A model generated the notes under the pieces. It was not told the DNA's origin and made no database searches. It was given only the letters and a program-made list of their open reading frames with translations. DNA of 64,000 nucleotides from Anaeromyxobacter dehalogenans 2CP-C (lineage in GTDB: Bacteria; Myxococcota; Myxococcia; Myxococcales; Anaeromyxobacteraceae), in the NCBI RefSeq assembly GCF_000013385.1, contig NC_007760.1, positions 2,791,001 through 2,855,000 of the forward strand, read 5' to 3'. Of the stretch, positions 18,692-27,117 are shown piece after piece. How positions within the stretch are numbered: position 1 is the stretch's first letter; every line of letters begins with the position of its first letter. The position numbers and the translations under genes are program-made.

Positions 18692-18913
18692 CTACGCGGC
18701 GCCGCCCGCGGGCGGCTCGGGCGGGCGCGTGAGCTCCCTCGGCTGCGCGGAAGGCGGGCCGGCAGGCTTCTCCTCGCCGCCGCTCGCGGCGTCCTTGAAG
18801 TTCCGGATCGCCTTGCCGAGCCCTTCGCCGAGCTGGGGCAGCTTCTTCGTCCCGAAGAGCAGCACCACGACGACCAGGATGATCAGCAGCTCGCCCATTC
18901 CCAGCTCTCCCAT
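18692..18913 (-). CDS. tatA: Sec-independent protein translocase TatA/E
   Basis: A 73-residue protein: short periplasmic N-terminus (MGELGMGE), one transmembrane helix [13 protein letters not shown], the hinge [21 protein letters not shown], then a polar Pro-rich tail. This is the TatA pattern, including the FG dipeptide that starts the amphipathic helix. I use the ATG at 18913 because GGGAG lies six bases upstream; an internal ATG at 18898 is possible. tatB and tatC are not in the window. Confidence 0.92.
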   Translation of the reverse strand: MGELGMGELLIILVVVVLLFGTKKLPQLGEGLGKAIRNFKDAASGGEEKPAGPPSAQPRELTRPPEPPAGGAA

Positions 18914-19036
18914 CGCGCGCTCCCACCCGCTCCCGGCGCCTTCGATACACTCGTTCGGGCCGGCGCGCCAGCGCCACACCGCGCGCCCCTTCCGTTCGAC
19001 CCCCACGCCGCGGCCCGCGCGTGGTACGGAGCGCCC

Positions 19037-20410
19037 ATGAGGCTCAAGCAGCGACCGGAGGACTTCCAGGTGACGGAGTCCTGGAAGTTCGACGAGGACC
19101 CCCGCGGCGCCTGGTTCGTCTACCTGATGGACAAGCAGAAGCTGTCCACCTTCGAGGCGGTCGATCGCATCTGCACGCGCTTCAAGATCCCGCGGGCGTC
19201 GGTGAGCTACTGCGGCCTGAAGGACAAGCAGGGGCGCACCACCCAGCTCGTCGCCATCGAGCGCCGCGAGATCGAGCTGCAGGACACCGACCTGCGCCTC
19301 AAGCCGCTCGGCCGGACCCGCACCCCGCTCTCCGCCGCGAACACCACCTCCAACCGCTTCGCGGTGACGGTGCGCGACCTCGGCGAGGACGACGTGGCGC
19401 GCCTGCCCGCGTCGGTGGCCGAGGTGCGCCGGCTCGGCGTGGTGAACTACTTCGACTCCCAGCGCTTCGGCTCGCTGAAGCACGGCCAGGGCTTCATCGT
19501 GAAGGACCTGATGCGCGGCGACTTCGAGATCGCGCTGCGCAACGTCCTGGCGCGGCCGAGCGAGCTCGACCAGTCCGGCGACGCGAAGGTGAAGGCGTTC
19601 TGGAAGGAGCACTGGGGCGAGTGGGACCGGCGCAACCCGAACCCGGGCGCCGAGCGCTACCAGGCCGTCGTGAAGTGGCTGCGCGACCACCCGGAGGACT
19701 ACCGCGGCGCGCTGCTCCGCACCGAGCCGCGGTGGCGCGCGCTGCAGGTGTTCGCCTACCAGAGCTGGCTCTGGAACGAGGGCGTGAAGCAGTACCTCCG
19801 GGAGGTGGTGGGGATCGGGCGGCTCGTGTCCCTGCGCTACCAGGCCGGGTCGCTCCTGTTCCCGCGCGAGCTGGACGCGCGGCTCGTGCGGCTGCTCTCC
19901 TCGAAGACGTTCCCGCTGCTCGCGCCCTCCACCCGCTTCGACGACCCCGCGGTGGAGCGGGCCGCGCTGTCGGTGCTGGGCCGCGAGGACATGGGGCTCG
20001 CCGACCTGGCGGTGCCCGGGACGCCGGAGATCCACTTCGACCCCGAGGAGCGGCCGCTGTTCTCGTTCCCCGGCCGCCTCGCCGTCGGCGAGGCCCGCCC
20101 GGACGAGCTGAACCGCGACCGGTTCCGGGTGAACGTCGCGTTCACCCTTCCGCCGGGCGCCTACGCCACGCTGGTGGTGAAGCGGCTGTTCCACTGGACG
20201 CTCGAGCCCGGCCGCGCGCGCGAGGGCGTGCGCTCCCGGGCACAGGAGCCGCGGGGCGCGCGGGAGCAGGCGAAGCAGGCGGAGCAGGCCGTCGCGGCGC
20301 CGCCCGCGCCGGCTGCACCGAAGGGCTACCTCGCCCGGAAGCGCGCGGAGAAGGCCGCGCGCGCGGACCGTCGCGCGGCGGGCAAGGCGACGGCGAAGCC
20401 GCGGCGCTGA
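19037..20410 (+). CDS. truD: tRNA pseudouridine(13) synthase TruD
   Basis: A 457-residue protein that isomerises U13 of tRNA(Glu). It begins [14 protein letters not shown], has the catalytic aspartate 63 in [12 protein letters not shown], the TruD-specific '[14 protein letters not shown]' and '[16 protein letters not shown]' stretches, and [14 protein letters not shown] near residue 378. Typical TruD ends near there; this one has an extra tail of about 65 residues that is rich in Arg, Lys and Ala ([14 protein letters not shown], then [12 protein letters not shown]), probably adding non-specific RNA affinity. ATG start. Confidence 0.94.
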   Translation: MRLKQRPEDFQVTESWKFDEDPRGAWFVYLMDKQKLSTFEAVDRICTRFKIPRASVSYCGLKDKQGRTTQLVAIERREIELQDTDLRLKPLGRTRTPLSAANTTSNRFAVTVRDLGEDDVARLPASVAEVRRLGVVNYFDSQRFGSLKHGQGFIVKDLMRGDFEIALRNVLARPSELDQSGDAKVKAFWKEHWGEWDRRNPNPGAERYQAVVKWLRDHPEDYRGALLRTEPRWRALQVFAYQSWLWNEGVKQYLREVVGIGRLVSLRYQAGSLLFPRELDARLVRLLSSKTFPLLAPSTRFDDPAVERAALSVLGREDMGLADLAVPGTPEIHFDPEERPLFSFPGRLAVGEARPDELNRDRFRVNVAFTLPPGAYATLVVKRLFHWTLEPGRAREGVRSRAQEPRGAREQAKQAEQAVAAPPAPAAPKGYLARKRAEKAARADRRAAGKATAKPRR

Positions 20411-20425
20411 GCCGCCTGAGGCGGC
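20411..20425. terminator. Short hairpin between converging truD and DUF4265 genes
   Basis: GCCGCC-TGA-GGCGGC directly after the truD stop, followed by a GGGCGG/CCGCCC-type second pairing. The 32-bp gap between opposing stops makes a bidirectional terminator plausible. Confidence 0.3.
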
Positions 20426-20442
20426 GGGGCGGCCCCCCGCCC

Positions 20443-20919
20443 TCAGCAGGGCATCGGGTCCGCCCACTCCCACAGCAGCGTGCCCTCGCGCGCCCGCTCC
20501 TGCAGCAGCTCGGCGACGAGCGCCAGGTCGGCCTCGGGCGGCACGTCGATGGCGACGATCTTCGGGCGCAGCAGCTCGTGCGTGCAGCCCACCTCGAGCA
20601 GCCGCTCCAGCAGCCCCTGCACCGGGCGTGCGCCGAGCTCCGCCCCCGGGCCGAGCGCCAGGCGGAGCGTGCGGTGCCCGCCCTTCTCCACCACGTGCTC
20701 GAGGCGCGGGCTCTCCTCGCCCTCCGCCCCGGCGGCGCTCACCACGTCGTCGCGTGACACGCCGTAGGCGAAGAACGGGCAGCTCTCCACCCGGAACCGG
20801 CCGCTGCCGAGCGGCTCCGCCCAGATCCAGTCCTCCGCGGGACCGGGCTCACCGGGCGACCGGTCCAGCGGGACGCGGACGCGCACCAGCCCCTCGGCGG
20901 CCTCGAGCTCGACGGTCAT
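20443..20919 (-). CDS. DUF4265-like protein
   Basis: A 158-residue protein. The core, [19 protein letters not shown] followed by [13 protein letters not shown], matches what I recall of DUF4265 (an uncharacterised family frequent in myxobacteria and actinobacteria). The second half predicts as alternating strand and helix and ends [12 protein letters not shown]. The start is ATG at 20919. It follows hemD by 23 bases, so it is the last gene of the haem operon; its role there is unknown. Confidence 0.7.
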   Translation of the reverse strand: MTVELEAAEGLVRVRVPLDRSPGEPGPAEDWIWAEPLGSGRFRVESCPFFAYGVSRDDVVSAAGAEGEESPRLEHVVEKGGHRTLRLALGPGAELGARPVQGLLERLLEVGCTHELLRPKIVAIDVPPEADLALVAELLQERAREGTLLWEWADPMPC

Positions 20920-20942
20920 CGACGCGGCACCCCCGAGCGAAT

Positions 20943-21737
20943 CTACCCGGGCCCGAGCCGCGCGGCGATGGCCTCCGCGAGGTCTCGGCCGGTGTAGTGC
21001 GCCGGGACGGCGCCCACGGGGAGCCCGGCCTCGCGCAGGGCGTCCGCCGTCGTGGGGCCGATCGCCGCGATCAGCACCCCTCGGAGGAGGGCCGACCGGT
21101 CGCCGAGCGCCCCGACCACCGCCGCCACCGCCGAGGGCGACGCGAACGCCACCGCCGCCACCTCGCCCGCCGCGAGCCAGCCCGCCAGGCACCCGAGCGC
21201 CTCGGGCGGCGCCGGCATCGTCCGGTACGCCTCGACCGCGGTCAGCTCGGCGCCGGCGGCCAGCAGCCCCGCGACCGTCTCCGGCCGCCCCTCGGCCGGG
21301 CGCGGGAACAGCACCCGCCGGCCGCGCACCTGCTCGCCGAGCGTGCGCGCGAGCACGTCGCCCTTCGCCTCGACCGGCACCACGTCCGGCGCGCGCACGA
21401 GCGCCGCCAGCCGCTCGGCGGTGGCCGGCCCGACGGCGGCGAGGCGGAGCCGGCCCAGCGCGGCCGGAGCGAGGCCGAGCGCGCGCAGCCGCTCCACCGT
21501 CCGGTCCACCGCGTTCGCGCTCGTGAACACCGCCCAGTCGAAGCGCTCGAGCCCGCGCAGCGCGGCGTCGAGCGGGGCGGGGTCGGCCGGCGGCGCGAAC
21601 GCGATCGACGGCAGCGCGCGCACCTCCGCGCCCAGCTCCTCGAGCCGGACGGCGAGCGCGTCCTTGCCCTCGGAGCCCTTGCCCCGGGTCACCACCACGG
21701 TGCGGCCGGCCAGCGGCCGCGCGGGCGCGGCAGGCAC
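20943..21737 (-). CDS. hemD: Uroporphyrinogen-III synthase
   Basis: A 264-residue protein, typical length, with GTG start at 21737 just eight bases after the hemC stop. It opens PLAGRTVVVTRGKG (domain 1), then DWAVFTSANAVDRTVERL and LRLAAVGPATAERL; domain 2 has AFASPSAVAAVV and LIAAIGPTTADALREAGLP, the HemD C-terminal signature. It closes hydroxymethylbilane, the HemC product, into uroporphyrinogen III. Confidence 0.92.
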   Translation of the reverse strand: MPAAPARPLAGRTVVVTRGKGSEGKDALAVRLEELGAEVRALPSIAFAPPADPAPLDAALRGLERFDWAVFTSANAVDRTVERLRALGLAPAALGRLRLAAVGPATAERLAALVRAPDVVPVEAKGDVLARTLGEQVRGRRVLFPRPAEGRPETVAGLLAAGAELTAVEAYRTMPAPPEALGCLAGWLAAGEVAAVAFASPSAVAAVVGALGDRSALLRGVLIAAIGPTTADALREAGLPVGAVPAHYTGRDLAEAIAARLGPG

Positions 21738-21745
21738 CGCGCCCC

Positions 21746-22690
21746 CTACCCGCGCTTCGGCGCGGCGAGCCCGGGCGCCTTGCCCTCGGTCTCGCGCAGG
21801 ATCTGGTCGGCGCCGCGCGAGAGCAGCTCCTCGGCCAGCGACTCGCCGAGCGCGCGCGCCTCGGCGTACGCGCCGGTCCGCTCGCCGCGGATGACCCGGG
21901 TGCCGTCGAGCGAGGCGACCAGGGCGCGGATCGTGATCTTCCCGCCGGCGAGCGTGGCGTGGCCGGCGATGGGCACCTGGCAGCCGCCCTCGATGCGGGC
22001 GAGGAACCCGCGCTCCGCCTCGATGCGCACGCGCGTCTCCGGGTCCTCCAGCGCGGCGAGCCGCTTCAGCGTCGGCGCGTCGTCGGCGCGCGCCTCGAGC
22101 GCGAGCGCGCCCTGGGCCACCGCCGGCAGCATCTCCTCGGGCGGGAACACGTAGGTGGCGTGCTCGGCCAGGCCCAGCCGGCGCAGGCCGGCGTAGGCGA
22201 GCACCACCGCGTCGAGCCCCTCCGACGCCTTGCGCAGGCGCGTCTCCACGTTGCCGCGCACCACCTCCATCTGGAGATCGGGGCGGAGCGCCTTGAGCTG
22301 CGCCGAGCGGCGCAGGCTGGAGGTGCCCACCCGCGCGCCCTTCGGCAGCGCGGCGAGCGTCTTCCAGCGCGGCGAGCAGAGCGCGTCGCGCGGGTCCTCG
22401 CGCTGCGGCACCGACGCGAGCACCAGGCCCGGCGCGAGCACGGCGGGCAGGTCCTTCATCGAGTGGACCGCCACCTCGGCGTCGCGGTTGAGGAGCGCGT
22501 CCTCGATCTCCTTCACGAACAGCCCCTTCCCGCCGACGTCGGCGAGCGGGACCTCGAGGATCTTGTCACCCCGGGTGACCAGCTCGTGGAGCCGGACCTC
22601 GAGCCCCGGCTCGCGGTCGCGGAGGAGCTGGGACACGTGGTTCGCCTGCCACTTGGCGAGGGGGCTGCGGCGCGTCGCGATGCGGATCAT
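21746..22690 (-). CDS. hemC: Hydroxymethylbilane synthase (porphobilinogen deaminase)
   Basis: A 314-residue protein from the ATG at 22690 (MIRIATRRSPLAKWQANHV). An in-frame ATG at 22705 sits in an ATGA overlap with the hemA stop, but its Shine-Dalgarno spacing is too tight, while GGAG stands five bases before 22690. Motifs: DVGGKGLFVKEIE, VHSMKDLP, GTSSLRRSAQL, and GGCQVPIAG with cysteine 237, the dipyrromethane-cofactor attachment site. It lies between hemA and hemD. Confidence 0.95.
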   Translation of the reverse strand: MIRIATRRSPLAKWQANHVSQLLRDREPGLEVRLHELVTRGDKILEVPLADVGGKGLFVKEIEDALLNRDAEVAVHSMKDLPAVLAPGLVLASVPQREDPRDALCSPRWKTLAALPKGARVGTSSLRRSAQLKALRPDLQMEVVRGNVETRLRKASEGLDAVVLAYAGLRRLGLAEHATYVFPPEEMLPAVAQGALALEARADDAPTLKRLAALEDPETRVRIEAERGFLARIEGGCQVPIAGHATLAGGKITIRALVASLDGTRVIRGERTGAYAEARALGESLAEELLSRGADQILRETEGKAPGLAAPKRG

Positions 22691-22701
22691 CCTGTCTCCG
22701 T

Positions 22702-24042
22702 TCATGTTCCCTGGCTGCGGACCGGCCCGGCGCCCGGCGCGGCGGCGGCGCCCTCGGCCCCGCCCTCCCGCCGTTCCCCGCCGGCCGTCTCGTTCTCGAT
22801 CCCGAACAGCTCCGCGGCCGCGCCCGGGAGCGCGCTGTCGCCGGAGGAGGCCGCCTCCTTGAGGCGCGAGGTCGGCCCGTGGAGGAGCTTGTTCACGATG
22901 GCCTGGGCCATGGCCTCGACGCTCTTGCGGCCCTTGTCGTCCAGCTTCCCGCCGACCTGCGCGAGCGTGCGCTCCGCCTCGGCCCGGGCGATCCGCTCGG
23001 CGTGCCGCCGGAGCTGCGCCAGCACCGGCAGCGCGGCGCGCGCCTCGCGCTCCTTCGCGAAGGCCATCACCTCGGCCTCCACGATGGCCTCGGCGCGGAT
23101 CGCCTCCCCCTGCCGCGCCTGCTTGCTGGTCGCGACGACGCGCTCCATGTCGTCCACGTCGTAGGCGTAGACGTCGGAGAGCTCGGCGCAGGCGGGGTCC
23201 ACGTTGCGCGGCACCGCCAGGTCGATGAGGCAGATGGAGCGGCGGCGCCGGGCCTTCATGGCGGCGTGCATCGACTCGCGCGTCACCACGTAGGTGGGCG
23301 CGCCGGTCGAGACGATCACGACGTCCGCCTCGCCGAGGAGCCGCTGCAGCTCCTCCCAGCCGCGGTAGCTGCCGCTCACCTGGGCGGCGAGCGCGAGGCC
23401 GCGCTCCGGGGAGCGGTTCGTGACGAGGATGCGATCCGCGCCGAGCACCGCCAGCGCCTTGGCCGAGAGCGCGCCCATCTTCCCGGCGCCCACCAGCAGG
23501 ATGGCCCGGCCCTCCAGCCGCCCGAAGATCTTCTCGACCAGCTCCACCGCCACCTGCGACATGCTGGTGGCGCCGCGGCCGATCTCGGTCTCGGTCCGCA
23601 CCCGCTTCGCGGTCGCGAACGCGCGGTTGCACAGGCGCGAGAAGTAGGACCCGGCCGCCGACGCGGCGCTGGCGAGCCCGTACGCCTCCTTCACCTGGCC
23701 GAGGATCTGCTGCTCGCCGACCACCATCGAGTCGAGGCTGGAGGCGACGCGGAACAGGTGCCGGACCGCCTCCACCCCGTCCTTCGCGTACAGGTGGTCG
23801 GCCGCCGCGGGCGAGCGCTCGGTGAAGAACCGGCGGGCGGCGTCGGGCCGGTCGGAGTGGACGAACACCTCCACCCGGTTGCAGGTGGAGACCACCAGCG
23901 CCTCGGTGACGCCCTCCATCGCCTTCAGCTCGCACAGCGCCGCCTTGAGCGCGTCGCCGGTCAGCGCCACGCGCTCGCGGACGTCGATGGGCGCGCTCTT
24001 GTGCGAGAGCCCGACCAGGAAGAGGCGGCGGTCGCCGGTCAC
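22702..24042 (-). CDS. hemA: Glutamyl-tRNA reductase
   Basis: A 446-residue protein with GTG start at 24042, inside a GTGA overlap with the upstream cytochrome-assembly-like gene. The catalytic cysteine 54 lies in STCNRVEVF; '[14 protein letters not shown]' and the NADPH-binding [14 protein letters not shown] follow; the C-terminal dimerisation helix is present ([16 protein letters not shown]). It reduces glutamyl-tRNA to glutamate-1-semialdehyde, the first committed step of C5 haem synthesis. Confidence 0.95.
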   Translation of the reverse strand: MTGDRRLFLVGLSHKSAPIDVRERVALTGDALKAALCELKAMEGVTEALVVSTCNRVEVFVHSDRPDAARRFFTERSPAAADHLYAKDGVEAVRHLFRVASSLDSMVVGEQQILGQVKEAYGLASAASAAGSYFSRLCNRAFATAKRVRTETEIGRGATSMSQVAVELVEKIFGRLEGRAILLVGAGKMGALSAKALAVLGADRILVTNRSPERGLALAAQVSGSYRGWEELQRLLGEADVVIVSTGAPTYVVTRESMHAAMKARRRRSICLIDLAVPRNVDPACAELSDVYAYDVDDMERVVATSKQARQGEAIRAEAIVEAEVMAFAKEREARAALPVLAQLRRHAERIARAEAERTLAQVGGKLDDKGRKSVEAMAQAIVNKLLHGPTSRLKEAASSGDSALPGAAAELFGIENETAGGERREGGAEGAAAAPGAGPVRSQGT

Positions 24043-24893
24043 TGCGCCCCTCCGGTGTGGGCCGACCCCGCGTAGTCCCCGGCGTGGCGCGTGACGCCCG
24101 GCACGGTCCTCAGGGTCACCATCGAGCCCAGCACCAGCACGAACCCGACCAGGGTGAGGAGCGCGTACCGGCGCCCGTGCCAGCCGGTGTGGCGGAGCTG
24201 CACCATGGCGCCGTACAGGATCCACACGCCCAGGGAGATGACCTGCTGCGGGTCCCAGGACCAGGGGCTCTTCCAGATCGCCGTGGCGGTGATCGTCCCG
24301 GCGACGAGCGCGATGGTGTACGAGACGAAGCCCGCGCGCACCAGCCGCTGGTTCAGCTTGTCCAGGGCGTCGAGCGAGGGCAGGCGGGAGAACAGGGCGC
24401 CGAAGCGCTTGCCCTTCACCTCGCGCTCCTGGAGCAGGTACATGAGCGCCACCGCGAACGCGAGGCCGAACAGCGCCACGCCCAGGCCGGCGGTGAGGAT
24501 GTGGATGGTCACCGACTTGTGCCGCAGCGTCTCGGGCGGCACGCCCGGGTGGCCCGGGTCGCCGAACATCGCCGGCAGGAGCACGATCAGGATGAGCGGC
24601 GTGATGAACGCGCCCACGGTCGGCAGGTGGTAGCGGCGCTGGAGCACGAGGTACGCGCCCGCCAGCAGCCAGACCATCAGCACCAGGCCGCCGCGCAGGC
24701 TGAAGAACTCGCGGCCGCCGAACTCCGCGCAGCCCACCCCGATGGCGGCGGCGTGGACGGCGAACGCGGCCGCGAGCAGCCAGTAGCCGGCGGTGGCCGC
24801 GCGGGCCAGGCGGGGGCGGGCGAAGTACACGATGTAGGACGTGGCGGCCGCCGCGTACATTGCGGCGGCGACGCGCAGGATGATGACGCTCAT
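24039..24893 (-). CDS. CcsA/HemX-like cytochrome c assembly membrane protein
   Basis: A 284-residue, eight-helix membrane protein. The conserved haem-handling WWD-like segment appears as [20 protein letters not shown] near residue 215, with histidines flanking it (HKSVTIHIL near 128, [10 protein letters not shown] near 240). In B. subtilis the equivalent HemX precedes hemA and modulates HemA level, whereas CcsA/ResC proteins ligate haem to apocytochrome c; the gene order here (this gene, hemA, hemC, hemD) favours a HemX-type role. The two cannot be separated by eye. Confidence 0.88.
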   Translation of the reverse strand: MSVIILRVAAAMYAAAATSYIVYFARPRLARAATAGYWLLAAAFAVHAAAIGVGCAEFGGREFFSLRGGLVLMVWLLAGAYLVLQRRYHLPTVGAFITPLILIVLLPAMFGDPGHPGVPPETLRHKSVTIHILTAGLGVALFGLAFAVALMYLLQEREVKGKRFGALFSRLPSLDALDKLNQRLVRAGFVSYTIALVAGTITATAIWKSPWSWDPQQVISLGVWILYGAMVQLRHTGWHGRRYALLTLVGFVLVLGSMVTLRTVPGVTRHAGDYAGSAHTGGAQ

Positions 24894-24954
24894 GGTCGCT
24901 TCCCCGCGGCGGACGGCCGGGCCGTCGTCGCGCGCGCTCCGACCGAGGCTCCGG

Positions 24955-25416
24955 TCAAGACAGGTTCTCCAGCAGGAAACGGGCGAGGGCCTCCGCCTCC
25001 TTCCGACGTTCCTCCAGTTCCCGCGGCAGCGGGGCCGGGCCCGCGCCCGCCGCCCCGCCCTGCGCGCCGGCGCGCGGCCGCCCGCCCGGCGCCGCGACGG
25101 CGGCCTGCAGCGCCGCCGCCTCCGCCAGGAACCCGGGCTGCACCTCGTAGGCCACGTCGCCCAGGATGCAGGAGTCGTTCACCGGCTCGGCGCCCAGCTC
25201 GCGCAGCTGCGCCGCCGTCTTCACCTTGTGGAGGAGCCCGTGCGGATCGCGCTCCGCCCCGAGCACCGCCATGAAGCGCAGCGCTGGCTCGAGCGCGTAG
25301 CTGCGCCCCTTTCCTTCTCCCGCCAGGAGGGTCATCACGTTGCCGACGAAGTCGATGCGCCCCTGTTCGGCCCAGCTGTCGAGCATCGACTGGGTGACGA
25401 AGAGGAGACCTGCCAT
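24955..25416 (-). CDS. Hypothetical protein upstream of the haem operon
   Basis: A 153-residue protein whose start I set at ATG 25416 ([19 protein letters not shown]); longer frames are arginine-rich. The N-terminal part has [12 protein letters not shown] and '[26 protein letters not shown]', the middle AYEVQPGF, and the C-terminus a charged helix ([18 protein letters not shown]). It looks like the small PilZ-neighbour type proteins of myxobacteria, but I cannot name a domain. It lies 61 bases before the CcsA/HemX gene on the same strand and is divergent from trxA. Confidence 0.65.
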   Translation of the reverse strand: MAGLLFVTQSMLDSWAEQGRIDFVGNVMTLLAGEGKGRSYALEPALRFMAVLGAERDPHGLLHKVKTAAQLRELGAEPVNDSCILGDVAYEVQPGFLAEAAALQAAVAAPGGRPRAGAQGGAAGAGPAPLPRELEERRKEAEALARFLLENLS

Positions 25417-25501
25417 GCGCCGTTCCGTTCCGCGGAATCCGCTCGCCGCGGCGCGGAGGCGCGCACGGCGGAGCCGGAAATTAGCACGCCCGCCTCGCCG
25501 C

Positions 25502-25530
25502 TTGCCAGCCTCGGACCGCGCGGATATGAC
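25502..25530 (+). promoter_or_regulatory. Promoter of trxA (sigma-70-like)
   Basis: TTGCCA (25502-25507), a 17-base spacer, TATGAC (25525-25530), 30 bases before the ATG of trxA. The same TTGCC-type -35 recurs before DUF507 and the aldolase in this window. Confidence 0.6.
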
Positions 25531-25560
25531 TCGCGCCAACTTCGGACATCAGGAGATTCC

Positions 25561-25890
25561 ATGGCCTCGAACGACGTCGTAGTGCTGCAGGACTCCACCT
25601 TCGAGCAGGAGGTGCTGAAGAGCGACACCCCGGTGCTCGTGGACTTCTGGGCGGTGTGGTGCGGGCCCTGCAAGGCGATCGCGCCCGTCGTGGACGATCT
25701 CGCCGCCCGCTACAAGGGCAAGCTGAAGGTCGCGAAGATGGACGTGGACCAGCACCAGGGCGTGCCGCAGCAGTACGGCATCCGCTCGATCCCCACGCTG
25801 CTCGTGTTCAAGGGCGGGCGCGTGGTGGACACCGTCATCGGCGCCGACAAGACGCGCCTCGAGGACAGCGTCAAGAAGGCGATCGGCTAG
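25561..25890 (+). CDS. trxA: Thioredoxin
   Basis: A 109-residue thioredoxin with the active-site WCGPC at residues 33-37 (redox cysteines 34 and 37), the preceding [10 protein letters not shown] strand, cis-proline [12 protein letters not shown] at about 77-88, and full length. It reduces disulfides in cytosolic proteins; NrdJ in this window is one plausible client. AGGAG lies six bases before the ATG. Promoter and 3' hairpin are listed. Confidence 0.97.
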   Translation: MASNDVVVLQDSTFEQEVLKSDTPVLVDFWAVWCGPCKAIAPVVDDLAARYKGKLKVAKMDVDQHQGVPQQYGIRSIPTLLVFKGGRVVDTVIGADKTRLEDSVKKAIG

Positions 25891-25951
25891 CCGGCCGTCC
25901 CCGCTCGCGGCCGCCGCCACGGCGGGCCGCGGGCGGTGCGCCGGGCGGAGG

Positions 25952-25972
25952 GTGCGGCAACGTGCCGCGCCG
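25952..25972. terminator. Hairpin between converging trxA and rodA
   Basis: GGTGCGGCA (25952-25960), loop ACG, TGCCGCGCC (25964-25972): nine pairs including one G-T. It sits in the 105-bp gap between opposing stops and could serve both directions. Confidence 0.45.
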
Positions 25973-25995
25973 GCCGCTCGAGGCGCGCGCCGGCG

Positions 25996-27117
25996 TCAGT
26001 TCACGAAGCGCCGCATCCCGACGTTCGCGAGCAGGCCGATCCCGCTGTAGATGACGATCACGCTCGACCCGCCGTAGCTCATCAGCGGGAGCGTCACCCC
26101 CACCACCGGCAGCAGGCCGATCACCATCCCGATGTTGATGGCGACGTGCCAGAACAGCATCCCGGTGAGCCCCACCGCCAGGAAGTGGCCGAACCGGTCG
26201 CGCGCGTTCCCCGCGACGTCCATCGCGCTCGTCACCAGCGCGAAGTAGAGCGCGAGCAGGAGCAGGCAGCCCACGAACCCGTGCTCCTCGGCCCAGACCG
26301 AGAAGATGAAGTCGGTGTGCTGCTCCGGGAGGAACGACAGGTACGTCTGCGTGCCCTGCCCCCAGCCCTTCCCCAGCCCCTGCCCCGAGCCCACCGCGAT
26401 CATCGACTGCGTGGCGTGGTAGCCCGCGCCGAGCGCGTCCGCCTCCGGGTTGATGAAGGTCTCGACGCGCTTCTTCTGGTACGGCTTCAGGTGCGGGTAG
26501 ACGAGCACCGACCCGACCACCGCCACGCCCGCAAGCAGCGCCAGCGTCTTCCAGCGCACCTTCGCGAACAGGATCTGGGTGAACCCGACCGACAGCACGA
26601 TGAGCGCGGTGCCCAGGTCCGGCTGCTTCAGGATGAGCACCGCCGGGACGAGCGCGATCAGCATCGGCGCGACCAGCCGCAGCAGCCCGTAGCCGTCCTT
26701 CCGCTTCTCCGCGTCCGACGCGAAGAAGCTCGCCAGCGCGAGCGCCACCGACAGCTTCGCCAGCTCCGAGGGCTGGAAGTTCACCGGGCCGATGGTCAGC
26801 CAGCGCCGGGCGCCCATCACGTAGCGCCCCTTCACCATCACCAGCACGAGCAGCACCAGCACGACCGCGTAGAACACCCAGGCCATGCGGTGGAACGCGC
26901 GGTGGTCCACCAGCGTGATGGCGAGCGCCAGCACCGCGCCCGCGCCCATCCACCAGGTCTGCGAGATCCAGACCGGCGCGTGCGCGCTGCGCGACGCGGA
27001 GGAGAGGTTCCAGATCCCGATCGCCGAGATGGACAGGACGATCAGCGCGAGGTGCCAGGGGAAGTGCGCGAACACGCGCCGGTGCGGCGTGGCCGCGAGC
27101 GAGACGTCAGGCGCCAC
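25996..27117 (-). CDS. rodA: Rod-shape SEDS glycosyltransferase RodA
   Basis: A 373-residue polytopic membrane protein polymerising lipid II during elongation. SEDS features: GARRWLTIGPVNFQPSELAK near residue 105, 'LILKQPDLGTALIVL' near 160, the long extracytoplasmic loop with GSGQGLGKGWGQGTQ and LPEQHTDFIFSVWAEE, and the final GVTLPLMSYGGSS. GTG start at 27117, overlapping mrdA by 11 bases, consistent with the obligate RodA-PBP2 pair. Last gene of mreC-mreD-mrdA-rodA. Confidence 0.96.
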   Translation of the reverse strand: MAPDVSLAATPHRRVFAHFPWHLALIVLSISAIGIWNLSSASRSAHAPVWISQTWWMGAGAVLALAITLVDHRAFHRMAWVFYAVVLVLLVLVMVKGRYVMGARRWLTIGPVNFQPSELAKLSVALALASFFASDAEKRKDGYGLLRLVAPMLIALVPAVLILKQPDLGTALIVLSVGFTQILFAKVRWKTLALLAGVAVVGSVLVYPHLKPYQKKRVETFINPEADALGAGYHATQSMIAVGSGQGLGKGWGQGTQTYLSFLPEQHTDFIFSVWAEEHGFVGCLLLLALYFALVTSAMDVAGNARDRFGHFLAVGLTGMLFWHVAINIGMVIGLLPVVGVTLPLMSYGGSSVIVIYSGIGLLANVGMRRFVN

